This document shows, one piece after another, positions 25,610-35,903 of a DNA stretch of 64,000 nt; positions within the stretch are counted from its first letter, which is position 1; each line of letters starts with the position of its first letter. The translations under genes were made by a program, and so were the position numbers. The stretch spans positions 56,207,564 through 56,271,563 of the forward strand of contig OX235279.1 in NCBI GenBank assembly GCA_944472155.2. The letters run 5' to 3'. A model generated the notes under the pieces. It ran no database searches. It was not told the origin of the DNA and worked only from the letters and a program-made list of their open reading frames with translations. This DNA is from Trichobilharzia szidati. Taxonomy: Eukaryota > Platyhelminthes > Trematoda > Strigeidida > Schistosomatidae.

Positions 25610-27809
25610 TCACTTGATGGTTTCCTCAGAGTATGGCCAATCCATCTCCATTTCTTCCCGCCTATTTGTTTCACAATTGGTTCCTGGTTGGTTCGCTCCC
25701 AGAGATCTCTGTTGCTGATCTTTTCTGGCTGGCCATCTGATCTTGAGTATTGAGCGAAGACAGCTGTTAATGAAGGTCTGTAGCTTGTTTGAGATGCTCT
25801 TTATGACGCGCCAAGTCTCTGATACGTATAGTAGCACTGACTTCACATTGGAGTTGAAAATCCGGAACTTATTTTTGATGCTGAGTGTTGTTGACCTCCA
25901 CACAGACTTGAGAGTAGTGAAAGCTTGTCTTGCTTCTCCGATTCTTGCTTTGATATCCTCGTCAGTTGGGCCTGTAGTTGAAACGATGCTTCCCAGGTAG
26001 GTAAAAGAGGTTGTTTCTTTCAGGTTCCTCCCATTTATGCTGACCGTTGTCTGTTGTTGTTGTTGCTGTTGATGGTGTTGGCCAGGAATCTTCATCACCT
26101 CTGTTTTCTCTGTGTTCACCTGAAGTCCTATCTTCTCTGGATGCTTCTTCTGCCAACTTGTTGCTTTTCGCTTGCATATCTTCCAGTTTGTGGGAAATCA
26201 GACATATATCATCGACGAAGTCCAGATCCTCCAAGTTTTTTCTGTGAGTCCATTTTGTGCCTGTTTCCTCATTGCCCGCTGTTTGTCGCATTATCCAGTC
26301 TACTACAATCAGGAAAATCATTGGCGATAGTAGGCTGCTGCTGTCCTCACTTCTCAGGATTCCGTAAGTTTCCCGTTGTGGATTACTTGGCATGCAGCAA
26401 TGTAGTACAGCTGTTGGATGAGATGCATAAATGTCGGTGGCACCCCGTAGTAACGAAGTAGTTGCCAAATCACCTCTCGATCGACACTGTCTGTCGAAGG
26501 CCTTTTCAAAGTCGATGAAGTTGAGATAGAGAGGTGACTGCCATTCCAAGCTTTGTTCAATGATGACCCGTAATGTGGCGATCAGATCAATGCATGACTT
26601 GTTTCTCCTGAATCCAGCCTGTTCCGGTAAAAGATTTTCGTCCAGGGCATGTTTGATTCTCTTCAGGTTGATGCAGCTTAGTACTTTGCTTGGGATGGAC
26701 AGGAGCATAATTCCTCGCCAGTTCTTGCATTGACTTAGGTCTACTTTCTTTGGTAGTTTGAGTAAGTATCCTTTCTTCCAATCCTCGGGTACTTTACCTT
26801 CTTTCTACACCTTCTCCAGTAGTGGCGTCATCAAGTCCGCTGTTGTCTCTGGGTCCGTTTTCAATGCTTCTGCTGGGATTCCATCTGGTCCTGCTGCTTT
26901 TCCAGCTTTTAGCATCTTGATTGCCTCCAGGACTTCTGATTTCGTCGGGGGATTGGTGTTCACTGGTAGCTCTGTCTCCGTTGTTGGTATTGTTGGGCGC
27001 GTTGTAGGTGGTGGTCGATTTAGGAGTCTTTTGAAGTGTTCAGCCCAGTGTTTCCTTTGCCCCACTTCTTTGGTGAGTTACTTTCCGTTGTCATCTTTCA
27101 CCGGCTTGATTTGTGTCAAACGTTTGCCCGATAGGTACCTAGTAGTTTGATAGAGTGTTGCGAGGTCTCCTTTGCCTGCAGCTTGTTCTGCCTCACTTGC
27201 CATGGTTTCATAGTACTTTCTTTTGTCTTCTCTGGCACTCTTCTTTACTCTTTTGTTCAGTGTCTTGTAGCTTGCATTCAAATCCTGTTTTTGTCGCTCA
27301 TCGGTGCACTGGAGAATCTTTTGTTTCACCATCCCTCTCTCTTCTATCAGTCTCCAAGTGTCCGTAGTGAGCCACTGTTTGTCCTGTCTCTTCTTTCTGC
27401 CTAGAACTTCCATGCAGGTTTGACTGCACACTGTTTTCAAGTTGTTCCAGTGCTTTTCGACGCTGACCTCTTCGCTAGTGTTGATTTGTGTCTCGGCTTT
27501 GTCTTTTATGCTTGCAGTAAAGGTGTCCTTTGTGTCCTGGTCCTTCAGTTTTTGAGTGTTGAACTTGGCTTGTGGTCTATCTGCAGTTCCTGATTCTTTG
27601 AAAGCTTTTAATTTGATTTGGATTGTCCCTTGTACGAGGTAGTGGTCTGAGCCAACGTCTGCTCCTCTTCTTACTTTCGTGTCCAGCAGGCTGCGCCTCC
27701 ACTTCCTTGAGCAGTATTGAGATGAAGTCGATTTGGTTTTTGGTCCGCCTATCTGGTGACACCCATGTAGCCTTGTAGATATCCTTGTGTTTGTATACGC
27801 TGTCACCAA
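25610..27809 (-). pseudogene. RTE linker and reverse transcriptase (copy C), frameshifted
   Basis: From 27809 the frame runs through the SDH motif and a basic linker, with in-frame stops at about 27075 and 26803. It then runs through LLSIPSKVLSCINLKRIK, EQAGFRRNKSCIDLIATLR and FIDFEKAFD at about 26500. Part of the palm is in another frame (26560-26354, with LIQQLYY). The catalytic FVDD (LEDLDFVDDICLISH) is at 26209-26220, and the thumb region (FTYLGSIVS, ETWRV) is in a third frame ending at 25610. Motif order and the FVDD box identify an RTE-type RT. At least three frame changes break it. Confidence 0.85.
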
Positions 27810-28362
27810 TCACTAGTTCATTGAAGCCGCAGAAGTCGGCGAAGAGTTCTCCGTTTTCATTCATTTCTCCGAGAGCTTCTCTGCCCATGATGAGTTCCCT
27901 TCCTGTGTTGTCTGATTCCAGTTTGGCGTTCATGTCTCCCATTAGTATTTTAACGTCACCAGCTGGAGTATTCTCCATTGTTGCCTGTAGTTGTCTGTAG
28001 AATTCTTCTTTCTTTTCGAGGTCTGCGTTGTTTGTCGGTGCATAGCATCGTATAATTGACGCTTTCCTTCCTTTGGAGTTGAATCTGGCGGTTATTATCC
28101 TGGGCGAGATCGCCTCCCATTGCATCAGAGCCTTCGTTGCCGTTGGTGACATCATGATAGCCACGCCCTCGGTGTGCGAGTGGTTATCTTCCGGGTGACC
28201 GAAGTAGATCACTGACTCACCCGTTGACAATTTGGTGAGTCCATTCCCGTTCCATCTGCTTTCACATATTCCCAGTACTTGAATTCTGTATCCTTTCATT
28301 TCGTTTGCGATCTGGGCAGCTTTGCCAATGTCGTACATGGTGTGGACATTCCATGTCCCCAC
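27577..28362 (-). pseudogene. RTE endonuclease domain (copy C)
   Basis: This is a 261-codon frame beginning MGTWNVHTMYDIGKAAQI. AP-endonuclease-like motifs appear in order: the metal-binding Asn in GTWNV, the catalytic Glu in GICESRWNG, MGDMNAKL (Asp and Asn) at about residue 143, and RTKNQIDFISI. The last motif, SDH, occurs as VGSDHYLVQG in another frame (27809-27078), so a frameshift near 27.7 kb separates the active-site residues. The domain nicks target DNA to prime reverse transcription. In this family one ORF normally continues into RT. Confidence 0.85.
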
Positions 28363-28499
28363 ACAGACTTTTTCCTTTGGCGCAGGAGATACATCGTGCT
28401 GGAGTTTCTGTAGCAGCTTTGTTTACAGGGTGGGGTTGCTAGCCTCACGCCTGAGAAGGTTGATTGTTACATTAATTTATAATTTAGAGAGAAGCGATC

Positions 28500-29170
28500 T
28501 TGTGGGTTGCTCCCCTTAAAACCAGGAATAAAACAAGCAGAAAAACACCAGCACGGGAAATTAATTCACAACAAAAAGGTAACAAGAGACAAAAACAATA
28601 ATAATATCACAGTCAATTACAGTTAACCAAAATGATACCAAAATCATAGACTCACTGACTTGAGCCAACTTGAACATGTAAATCCATGAATACCTATACA
28701 ATTATAGGTATTAGTTAGTGTTAAACAAGCACAGAGTTGCAAATAGATAGTTATAGGTGTAATTGATATACAATATTATATCCAAAGATTTAGTCTTAAA
28801 AAAGTAACCATTTATATTAATAAAAATTACAATTAGGAATTAGAATGCCATAATAAACAGGGGGATGGGTAAAACTCGAACAAAGTAGCATAATAACTAA
28901 GAAGATTGACATTGTGCAATTGGGGGTTAGAAATGTAAAAATAACAAAATATACAGGATGTTTGGATAAGAAACTAGTGTGATGAATAATTGTTTATGCA
29001 ATCAGGGATTAAATATGTAGAAATAGTAAAATGACAAAATAAACAGGAAGTGTGGATATGAAAATATGGTAGTGTAGACAGGGATTAAGAAAACTTAAAA
29101 TAACATGAATAAACAGGAAGTTTAAATAAGAAAGGCGATGGGATGGTCATTATTAAAAAATTTTACCTGT
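28500..29170 (-). mobile_element. PLE 3' untranslated region with degenerate tandem repeats
   Basis: Downstream (minus strand) of the endonuclease ORF at 29171-29632 there are three diverged units between 28850 and 29130. Each contains a phrase like acaggaagt or acaggatgt followed by ggataag and a preceding aaataac-type block. No ORF is present. The RTE copy C 5' end adjoins at about 28460. Confidence 0.5.
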
Positions 29171-29632
29171 TTACGATGGCCATGGCAGGGACAGGGGTTG
29201 GACGTATTTCTTTTGGATACAAAGAGTGGATTTGAGTTTTTGGATAGCTAACGCCTCAGCTATGCCCAACTGTCTTGATTTCACTCCCTTTGATAGGTTT
29301 GATTGAATCTTGTAAATTACTTTGAAGGACTTTTCGAAAGGCGCTGAATGTCCTGAGTTGACCAGATGTTCTGTCACTGAACTGTATACACGTTTTTGCT
29401 CTCCTTTTACCAGCCAGGCTGGGTAGTGTTCACGAGCGCGTTTTCCAAGTTGGCGCATGGTACGGCCGATGTACTCAGCTCCACAAGAGCAAGTGAACTG
29501 GTATATGCACGTTGAGGTGGCCCAATGCGACAGCTTGTCTTTCGCGTTCTGGTTGAACAGCTTCTTGCCGGAAAACGTCAGTCGTAGGCTTGCGGTGGTG
29601 TTCCTAGCCTCACGCCTGAAATCCTTCCACAT
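29171..29632 (-). CDS. Penelope-like element GIY-YIG endonuclease, uninterrupted frame
   Basis: This 153-codon open frame has no internal stop. GIY half: STCIYQFTCSCG at about residues 40-51. YIG half: AEYIGRTMRQLGKRAREHY, with the conserved Arg of the second helix and the His. The conserved Glu is in SVTEHLVNSGHS, and the C-terminal signature is LCIQKKYVQPLSLPW. Cys residues flank the GIY motif, as in other PLE nucleases. No RT is seen upstream of 29632, so it is probably the intact 3' remnant of a 5'-truncated PLE rather than a free-standing host gene. The start at 29632 is just the first Met. Its family differs from 21168/39603 and from 40845/54689. Confidence 0.8.
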   Translation of the reverse strand: MWKDFRREARNTTASLRLTFSGKKLFNQNAKDKLSHWATSTCIYQFTCSCGAEYIGRTMRQLGKRAREHYPAWLVKGEQKRVYSSVTEHLVNSGHSAPFEKSFKVIYKIQSNLSKGVKSRQLGIAEALAIQKLKSTLCIQKKYVQPLSLPWPS

Positions 29633-29649
29633 CTATCAGAAGGTATACA

Positions 29650-30010
29650 TAGAAGAACAAAATAAAACCAATAGGCAGTATAATTCCAAGGTTAATCCTA
29701 GAATTTCAAAACTCGTAATAATTTTATCAGCAGTATCCATTTGATTATTATCACAATGCTAACAGAAAGTTCATCAGGTCAATATTATTAAACCGTGTTT
29801 CCCAAGTTAGATTTCTTCTACCCAGACTGACAATACATCGAAAGCCAAAAGAACGTAATGCTAGAAACAAGAAAACTGGCATTCATCATATCTATATTAT
29901 GAATATTATCTAACAAATAAATTTAATGCTGCTCAAGATGCAAAGTAAATAGTTTAATAACATAATCAAAAAAAACATGCATGTGTAGAGAAATCGCATA
30001 CTTAATAAGA
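29650..30010. other. unique non-coding region
   Basis: I see nothing recognisable in this stretch of about 360 bases. Confidence 0.4.
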
Positions 30011-30011
30011 T

Positions 30012-30128
30012 TAGTGGTTTACAGCCATTTCCAAGCCCGTGTTTAGAGGGAAGGTTGAGCATTGAGCTCGCGACCTCACACCACTAAATCTTTCAAACCG
30101 ATAGAGAAACTTCAACACACAGAAAATG
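30012..30128 (+). mobile_element. RTE 5'-end fragment
   Basis: It contains ccaagcccgtgtttagaggg, aaggttgagcattgagct and ctaaatctttcaaaccgata, matching the first 100 bases of RTE copy B at 31785-31890. It ends in the same cacacagaaaat phrase. The rest of the element is missing. Confidence 0.7.
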
Positions 30129-30341
30129 TACTTTAAAAAATATAAAAATTTTTACTAACTTATCTATGAGTAGATGAGACACACAAAAGGTTTTGGACCT
30201 ATAATTTTAAAGAATATTAGAGTTCTAGAAAAAAGAGGTGCGAAATACTAAAAAATCTACAATTTAGTTGCGGGAACCAGTCACTAAAATGATCGCAGTA
30301 TACATTGGTCAAATAAGCTGAAACAAAAATATTTCTTTTAG

Positions 30342-30634
30342 CTGCTGTGATTGACGCAGTACACCCAAAATACAGACCATTTGAGGAAAAGTCTGCTAGC
30401 ATTTGCCGGATTAACACTGTAACTTCATTCCTATCACAATACACTTTTTTCAATATGACAGTTCACAGCTCGTCATATGGAAGCTCAACCGTCACTATTA
30501 TTTGCAAGATTTCTGCCCCCGGCGATCAATACCTATTATGTCTCGATGGTAATAAATACGTCGCATTGACTTTACATGTCTCAGAAATGCCATTTCTGAC
30601 ATTCAAGAAAAATCTATCCGAAGGTTATATATAA
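30342..30634 (+). CDS. candidate terminal exon of an unidentified host gene
   Basis: An acceptor-like tract (atatttcttttag) ends at 30341. It is followed by an open frame of 97 codons (AVIDAVHPKYRPFEEKS onward, passing APGDQYLLCLDG, ending NLSEGYI) and a TAA at 30632. The amino-acid composition is mixed and coding-like, unlike the surrounding AT-driven frames. I do not recognise the family, and upstream exons were not found. It converges with the minus-strand eIF3e exon at 31475-31623. It could still be a chance frame. Confidence 0.4.
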
Positions 30635-30639
30635 TGCAC

Positions 30640-31470
30640 TACTGATTTTTGAAGTAACTATATCGTGTAATGTCATAAAATGGCCATCAATATAAAAATG
30701 AAGAATTATATTTTACTTCATGATATGCTTTAGAAGCACACGTCCCAATTCATATAGGATGCCAGTTGATAAAGTGAGTGCTGTTAATTCAGACATACTA
30801 GTGTAACAACAGAAGACAAGGGCCAGGCAACAGATCGTTTTTTAAGGAAAATCAACACATATTTATAGATTTTAATGTACATTATTGTAGATTATTGTTA
30901 GTAGAAAATACAGTCTTTTGATTGGTTGTTTCTCACAGAAAGTTAACCTTGCATCTTTTTGTGGCTGTGTCAGATCATCCATATGCTAACTGTATCCGCC
31001 TACGCAAAGCCTTTATTCTCATTTTCTCACCATCAATATTGGGGACATAAACATTGACGTCAATTACTGTCTACCAACTTTGGCTAGCAGCCAGCTCTCA
31101 CCACACTAGTATTTTAAATTAGGCTTATAGATGAGAAGAGACTAGTAAGGTTTACATTAAGGTGTTTAGCAAACACTAAAGGAGAATCGTGAACTGAAGT
31201 GTTCTAATCTAAACTGACATTTTACGAAAAGACGAAAATAAATAAATGCGAATCTATGGGAGGAAAAATGAAAACAAACCGATTGAAGCATCCGAAAATT
31301 CAAGAACAAAAATAACGATGGATGTAGACCCAACTGCTGAGCACCTAATTGGATTGAAAAAGATGACATAGGCGTAAACATCTACATTTGACATTATTTA
31401 AATTAACCAACAACCTCACTCACTTTATCTTCATTTGACAATCTGTGGCATCCTTCAGTTACTCTAAATC
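30640..31470. other. intergenic region between two convergent exons
   Basis: No confident gene is seen. It should contain the 3' end of the plus-strand gene candidate and part of the eIF3e intron downstream of 31475. I could not recognise the next eIF3e exon here or further left. Confidence 0.35.
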
Positions 31471-31474
31471 TTAC

Positions 31475-31623
31475 AATGCTTCATCCCAGTTATGAAGTAA
31501 AATCTCGCTGGCTAAGCGACCCCAGAAAACGTCTGAGTCTCTCTGAGTACCAGGAGATATCAGTTGACGGACAGTCTTCAGATACTCGGATGCGGTATTG
31601 TATTTCCCCGTGTCGTAAAATAT
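31475..31623 (-). CDS. eIF3e: exon of translation initiation factor eIF3 subunit e (INT6)
   Basis: The minus-strand translation IFYDTGKYNTASEYL, a middle containing LISPGTQRDSD, and FWGRLASEILLHNWDEAL match the start of the helical-repeat/PCI region of eIF3e. The metazoan protein has a YECGNYxxAAEYL block and WGKLASEIL-NWD at the same spacing. An acceptor (cacag) precedes 31623 and a strong donor (GTAAGA) follows 31475. The donor leaves the exon in phase 2. The exon joins in phase 0 to the upstream eIF3e-like block ending at 35282, giving a gap-free protein junction. eIF3e is a subunit of the eIF3 complex that recruits the 40S ribosome to mRNA in the cytoplasm. Other downstream exons were not found in the window. 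Confidence 0.8.
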
Positions 31624-32539
31624 CTGTGTTCGGAAGTGGAAATCTCGTAACATGAAAACAATCAACCACATTGATAAGGCGTATATACAAATGTAGCTAC
31701 TTCCATAACAATTATATTTCAATTGAACCTCAATTGCACGTGCTGCAACCTCGCCTAGTTAACTAGATTGGTTATTTCACAGACAGTCCCAAGCCCGTGT
31801 TGAGGGAAGGTTGAGCATTGGACTAGCAACCACACACCACTAAATCTTTCAAACCGCTAGAGAAACCTCAACACACAGAAAATATATTAAAAATACACAA
31901 CTTCAAATAGCAACAATCTCATTCTTCGCTCGAATCGGAGAGGCGAAATGACACAGCGTGCTGTTGAAAGCCAGCCTGTAGCAAGCCAGTCAGCCAGCCG
32001 ATGTGCCTTTTTTCGATGAAAGGAAGAATAAGAATGGGGTCGTGGAATGTCCGTATAATGTACGAAGGCTGGGAAGGCTGCACAAGTAGCAAAGAAATGC
32101 GAAGATATGGCCTAGAAGTACTGGGTATCTGCGAAAGCAAATGGAATGGATGTGAACTATAAAGATTGTCAACTGGTAAGTCGGTAATCTACTCCGGTCA
32201 GCCAGAAGACAACCACGAGCATAGTGAGGGAGTGGTTATCATAATATCACCAGCAGCAGCCACAGTTCTAATGAAGTGAGGACCAATTTCATCCAGGATC
32301 ATGACAGCAAGACTCAACTCAAAAGGAAGGAAGGTCACAATTATCCAATACTGCGCACAGTGCTACAAACAATGTGGAACAAGAGAAGAAGGAAAATTTT
32401 TATAGACAACTACAAACAGTAATCGACAACATCCCGAATGGCGACATCAAAATGCTCATGGATAATAGGAATGCCAACCGAACTAGGAGCAGATAATACA
32501 GGAAGAGAACTCATCATGGGTTGAGAAGCTCTCGGAGAA

Positions 32540-32964
32540 ATGCATGAGAACGAAAAATTTTTCGCAGACTTCTGCGCCTTCAGTAATTTGGTGATCAGAA
32601 GGAGCGTGTACAAACACAAGGATATACACAAGGCAACATGGATTTCGCCCTACTGGCACACCACAAACCAGATAGATTCCATCTCAGTGTTGCTCAAGGA
32701 AGTGAAGACACAGCTAGCCTGCTGGACGCAAAGTCGAGAAGGGAAGCAGATGTGGACTGTCACCATCCTCTAGTTGAAGGGACCTTCAAGGTGAAGATGA
32801 AATCCTCCGAAACAACTGGAGACAGACCACAGTGCAAGTTCAACATTCAGAAACCGAAGGACAAAACTACAAGGGATGCCTTCACTACAGATCAGATCAG
32901 AACAAAGTGGGAGACATTACTTAGCATCAACGAGGAAACCTGTGTAGATGGACATTATAAATAA
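32540..32964 (+). pseudogene. RTE endonuclease fragment (copy B)
   Basis: The longest frames of copy B: one reads FADFCAFSNLVIRRSVYKHK and TNQIDSISVLLKEV, the equivalents of the copy C endonuclease after its GDxNAK motif. The overlapping frame from 32638 continues into the linker (TGDRPQCKFNIQKPKDK). A frame change lies between them. Not functional. Confidence 0.7.
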
Positions 32965-34486
32965 CTCTCTGAAGGTGATGTTCAAGGAGACGTGTGCAAC
33001 TGTTCTAGAATGAAGAAAGAGACAATATAAAGAATGGCTCTCAACGGATACCTGGAAGCAAATAGAAGAGAAGAGGATGGTGACAGGGAAGATGACTCAA
33101 TGCAAAGATGCACAACAGAAGGAGAAGCTGAGTCCAATTTACACTGCACAGAATAAAGATAGAAGTGCAAAAGAGTGCTAGGAGTGACAAATAAAACAAT
33201 GGGCTGATCACTTCAAAACAATCTTGAATCTACCATCACCTTCAACCCGGGCAGAAATACACTACCACCAACAGCACGCAGAGAACTGCCTGCTAGTGAA
33301 CACCAATCATCCAACGAGAGCGGAAATTCTAAATGCTATCGAGCTAGTGAAATCCAAACGGAAAGGCAGGAGCACCTGACGTAATTCCCCCCGAAGCACT
33401 GAAAACAGATCCAGAGACTGCAAAAGATATTCTCATGTCACTAATACAAAAGCCTTGGAAGGAACGGAAGGTATCTACCGATTGGAAGAAAGGCTAACTA
33501 CCTTGCCAAGCTACCAAAGAGGAGCGACTCACGAATCAATCTACAAAAACTGGCGTGGAATAATACTCTTGTCTGCGCCGAGTAAAACACTGAGTCGTGT
33601 CATTCTGGGAGGATAAAAGATGCAAGACATGGGCTGATAAAACTTCAAGACTATGCATCGTCATCACAAAACAAAGCATAGAATGTCGGTCAAACCTCCA
33701 CCTCATCTTCCTTCATCGACTTCGAAAACGCCTTCGACAGCGTTGACCGAGGAGTATTTTGGGAACCGCTCCAACACTACGGCGTGCAGTGCTCAAGTCC
33801 TTATCGACCCCATTCAACAGCTATATTGACAACGCCGCGTGTCAGGTGATCAACAAGGGAAAACTCAATGAAGCCTACATTTGAAGTGAATGCAGTAGTA
33901 GGTAAAGGCCGAGTATTATCACCGATGATATTCTTAATTGTGGTGGACTGGATCATGCGTCAGACTGTGCATGGGGAGTGAGAAGACAGGAGTACGTTGG
34001 ATCACCGATGATAAGATTCTAGAAGATCTGGATTTCGCGAGTGGATGATTTATGTCTAATGTCAGACAAACTCGAAGACTTAGAAGCAGGCGAAAGCCAA
34101 CAAACTGGCTGAGGAGCCTGTAAGCGAAGGTAGGACTCCGGGTGAACACAGAGAAGACGGAGATGATGAAGATAACCAACGAATCAACAGCGACAACAAC
34201 CAGCACCAATCACCATCAACGGGAGAGATTTGACAGAGGTTACTTTCCGCACTCACCTAGGCAGCATCGTTTCAACCACAGGCAGGCGGAACGGATGAAG
34301 ATGTCAAAGGCTGATTCAGAAGGACAAGACACACCTTCATCAACCGGAAACCAGTTTGGAAATCTTCTGCACTAACTCAGCATAAAGAATAAGATTCGGA
34401 CTTTCAACACATATGTGAAGTCAATCAGTTCTTGTATATGGATCGAAAACTTGGCGTGTTTGTCACGAAAAGGATTTCCAGCAAGT

Positions 34487-34815
34487 GTAATAAATAATCT
34501 TAAAATTCTCTTTCAATTCACGTACATCATAACATTCTAACAAGTTACTTAGTTTTACTATAAAAAAATCTCTTATTTCCCATCTAATTGTATTTGATCA
34601 ATAACACTCATATTATTATTTCTGAATGTACATTATCCAATATTAATTTTTATTCAAATGTCTAATCAATTTCACTCATGTATATAAGTGAAGCAAAAAG
34701 TTGTGTGAGTAACTTGATATGATTATGAGCAATAAATTGTGCTCAAAACGTCATCAGTTAATGTTACTGTATAACACTGTGTGATTTATCAAAATAAAAT
34801 CTTATCTATAATGAA
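34487..34815 (+). mobile_element. solo PLE terminal repeat with TSD in RTE copy B
   Basis: Identical in place and content to 16657-16985, with flanks tttccagcaagt (34475-34486) and tttccaacaagt (34816-34827). The inverted copy is at 43090-43418. The fold at 34714-34760 has a GAGCA/TGCTC helix II, AAAACGTC and ATCAG pairing back to TTGAT. Confidence 0.8.
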
Positions 34816-35210
34816 TTTCCAACAAGTTGTAGACTTTCATCATCAGCTGCCTTCGCTGGCTTCAAATTCAAGATCAAATGGTCAGAAGGAATTAACAACA
34901 AGGAACTATGGGTGCGAACCAACCAAGAGCCAATCGCTCAAAAAATATGTAGGAGAAAATGGAGATGGATTGATCGGGTATACATTGAGGAGACCGTTGA
35001 ATGACATTGCGCGCCAGGCCATCACTCGACTGGAATCCAAATGGGAAGCGACGAGTGGTTCGTCTCATTGAGGGTGACATGGAGGAGGTTGTGTGAGGAA
35101 GAAATGAGAGATTATGGTCAGTCGTGGACTCAGGTGAAGAGGACGGCGGAAAATAGAAGAAAGTGGAGATGTGTTGTTGAAGCTCTATGTTCCCCTCTGA
35201 ACCCAAGGGA

Positions 35211-35281
35211 ACAATAATAATATAATAATAATACATAATATAATAATAATACATAATATAATAATAATATAATAATAATAC
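35211..35281. repeat. (TAA)n-type microsatellite at the RTE tail and intron start
   Basis: Imperfect taataata and tacataata units follow the RTE 3' end and reach the eIF3e intron donor. The mirror tract is at 42624-42694. Confidence 0.85.
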
Positions 35282-35903
35282 ATGTGCTGCAACAGGCATA
35301 TTGTTAAGCGTCGCTGGTTTATATCTATACTCATCTTCCAGACTAGTCAGCAAATGTTTTTCGTTTTTGCGCTGTTCAACCTCATTCATTGTCTCCTGGA
35401 TAAGGATAACCATAATGTGACCCAATTTCACCTCCATATCTCGAATACTTTCCAAAAGGTTTTCCCCCTTGTCATGAAGTTCTGCGACAGATAAGAGTAG
35501 ATTTGGTACTAAACTTGAGCATGCTAGGTATCGTACGTAGACCAATAAGTGTCTGCAGCATAATCAACCACTGAAGTACCCAAGAGAACTCTTAATTTGG
35601 TCTTTAAAAGGCTTTTGTCATCGCATATCCGACAATGAACAGGCCCAAACGATGTATATGTTTAACAGAAATATACTCCAATAGTGGCAAAATTGGGCGA
35701 CTATATGGCATTTTCCCTACTTGAAGTGGCGCAACTAGCTTCACTTTGTCGGCATTTGCACGGTTTGGTTGATTCGAATTGGGGCTTGCTTTCGTTATTT
35801 TGTGTGGGTAAATGCAGTTGACGTGATTTTGGTGCTTATTTGGTCCTCGTTGAGTCAATTTATATGAAAATTGTTGTTTGGTATTGTTCCCAAGCATGGA
35901 CAT
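35282..35903 (-). pseudogene. eIF3e: eIF3e-like 5' coding region, left copy (frame-disrupted)
   Basis: Three collinear blocks match the N-terminal part of eIF3e. Block one contains RPILPLLEYISVKHIH. Block two contains KSLLKTKLRVLLGTSVVDY and then AADTY. Block three contains AELHDKGENLLESIRD, continues with NEVEQRKNEKHLLTSLEDEY, and ends MPVAAH before a GT donor at 35281-35280. Blocks one and two are in different frames, separated by 29 extra bases. Blocks two and three are separated by about 41 bases with a stop. Either these are very short introns without clear GT-AG borders, or the gene is a pseudogene. Block three splices in phase 0 to 31623-31475. The Met at 35903 starts an open frame with a non-conserved leader. 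Confidence 0.65.

Larger units (their letters stand above)
25415..28460 (-). mobile_element. RTE-clade (SR2-like) non-LTR retrotransposon, copy C, nearly full length
   Basis: The 5' end at about 28460 has ggcgtgaggctagcaacccc. The 3' end at about 25420 has aaccctatgttcctctagg followed by an AT-rich repeat. Between them lie an AP-type endonuclease domain and a reverse transcriptase on one strand, in the order and length typical of RTE elements (about 3 kb). At least two stop codons and about four frame changes break the reading frame, so this copy is not autonomous. It abuts the 3' tail of a PLE at 28.5 kb. Confidence 0.88.
31785..35220 (+). mobile_element. RTE-clade non-LTR retrotransposon, copy B, inside the eIF3e intron
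   Basis: The 5' end at 31785 (agtcccaagcccgtgttgag) is followed by an endonuclease region. A block starting tggaatgtccgtataatgta at 32040 corresponds to the GxWNV start, and FADFCAFSNLVIRRSVYKHK lies at 32560-32620. RT fragments follow, including FIDFENAF-type sequence at 33710 in a broken frame. The 3' end at about 35210 has gctctatgttcccctctgaa then (TAA)n. It is full length but full of stops. It lies antisense to eIF3e between 35282 and 31623, its 3' tail only about 60 bases from the intron donor. A solo PLE terminal repeat (34487-34815) is nested in it. Confidence 0.85.

Noticed and set aside
29590..29620. caggcgtgaggctag inside a PLE ORF matches the RTE 5' end (28440-28455)
   Set aside because: The match is about 25 bases with two mismatches, but the PLE frame runs through it at the expected homologous position, so coincidence is likelier than insertion.
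34892..35545. Single 217-codon ORF taken as one gene (and its mirror at 42360-43013)
   Set aside because: Only the first 88 or so codons are eIF3e-like. The frame then passes the intron donor, the (TAA)n tract (Tyr/Ile repeats) and antisense RTE, so the long ORF is artificial.
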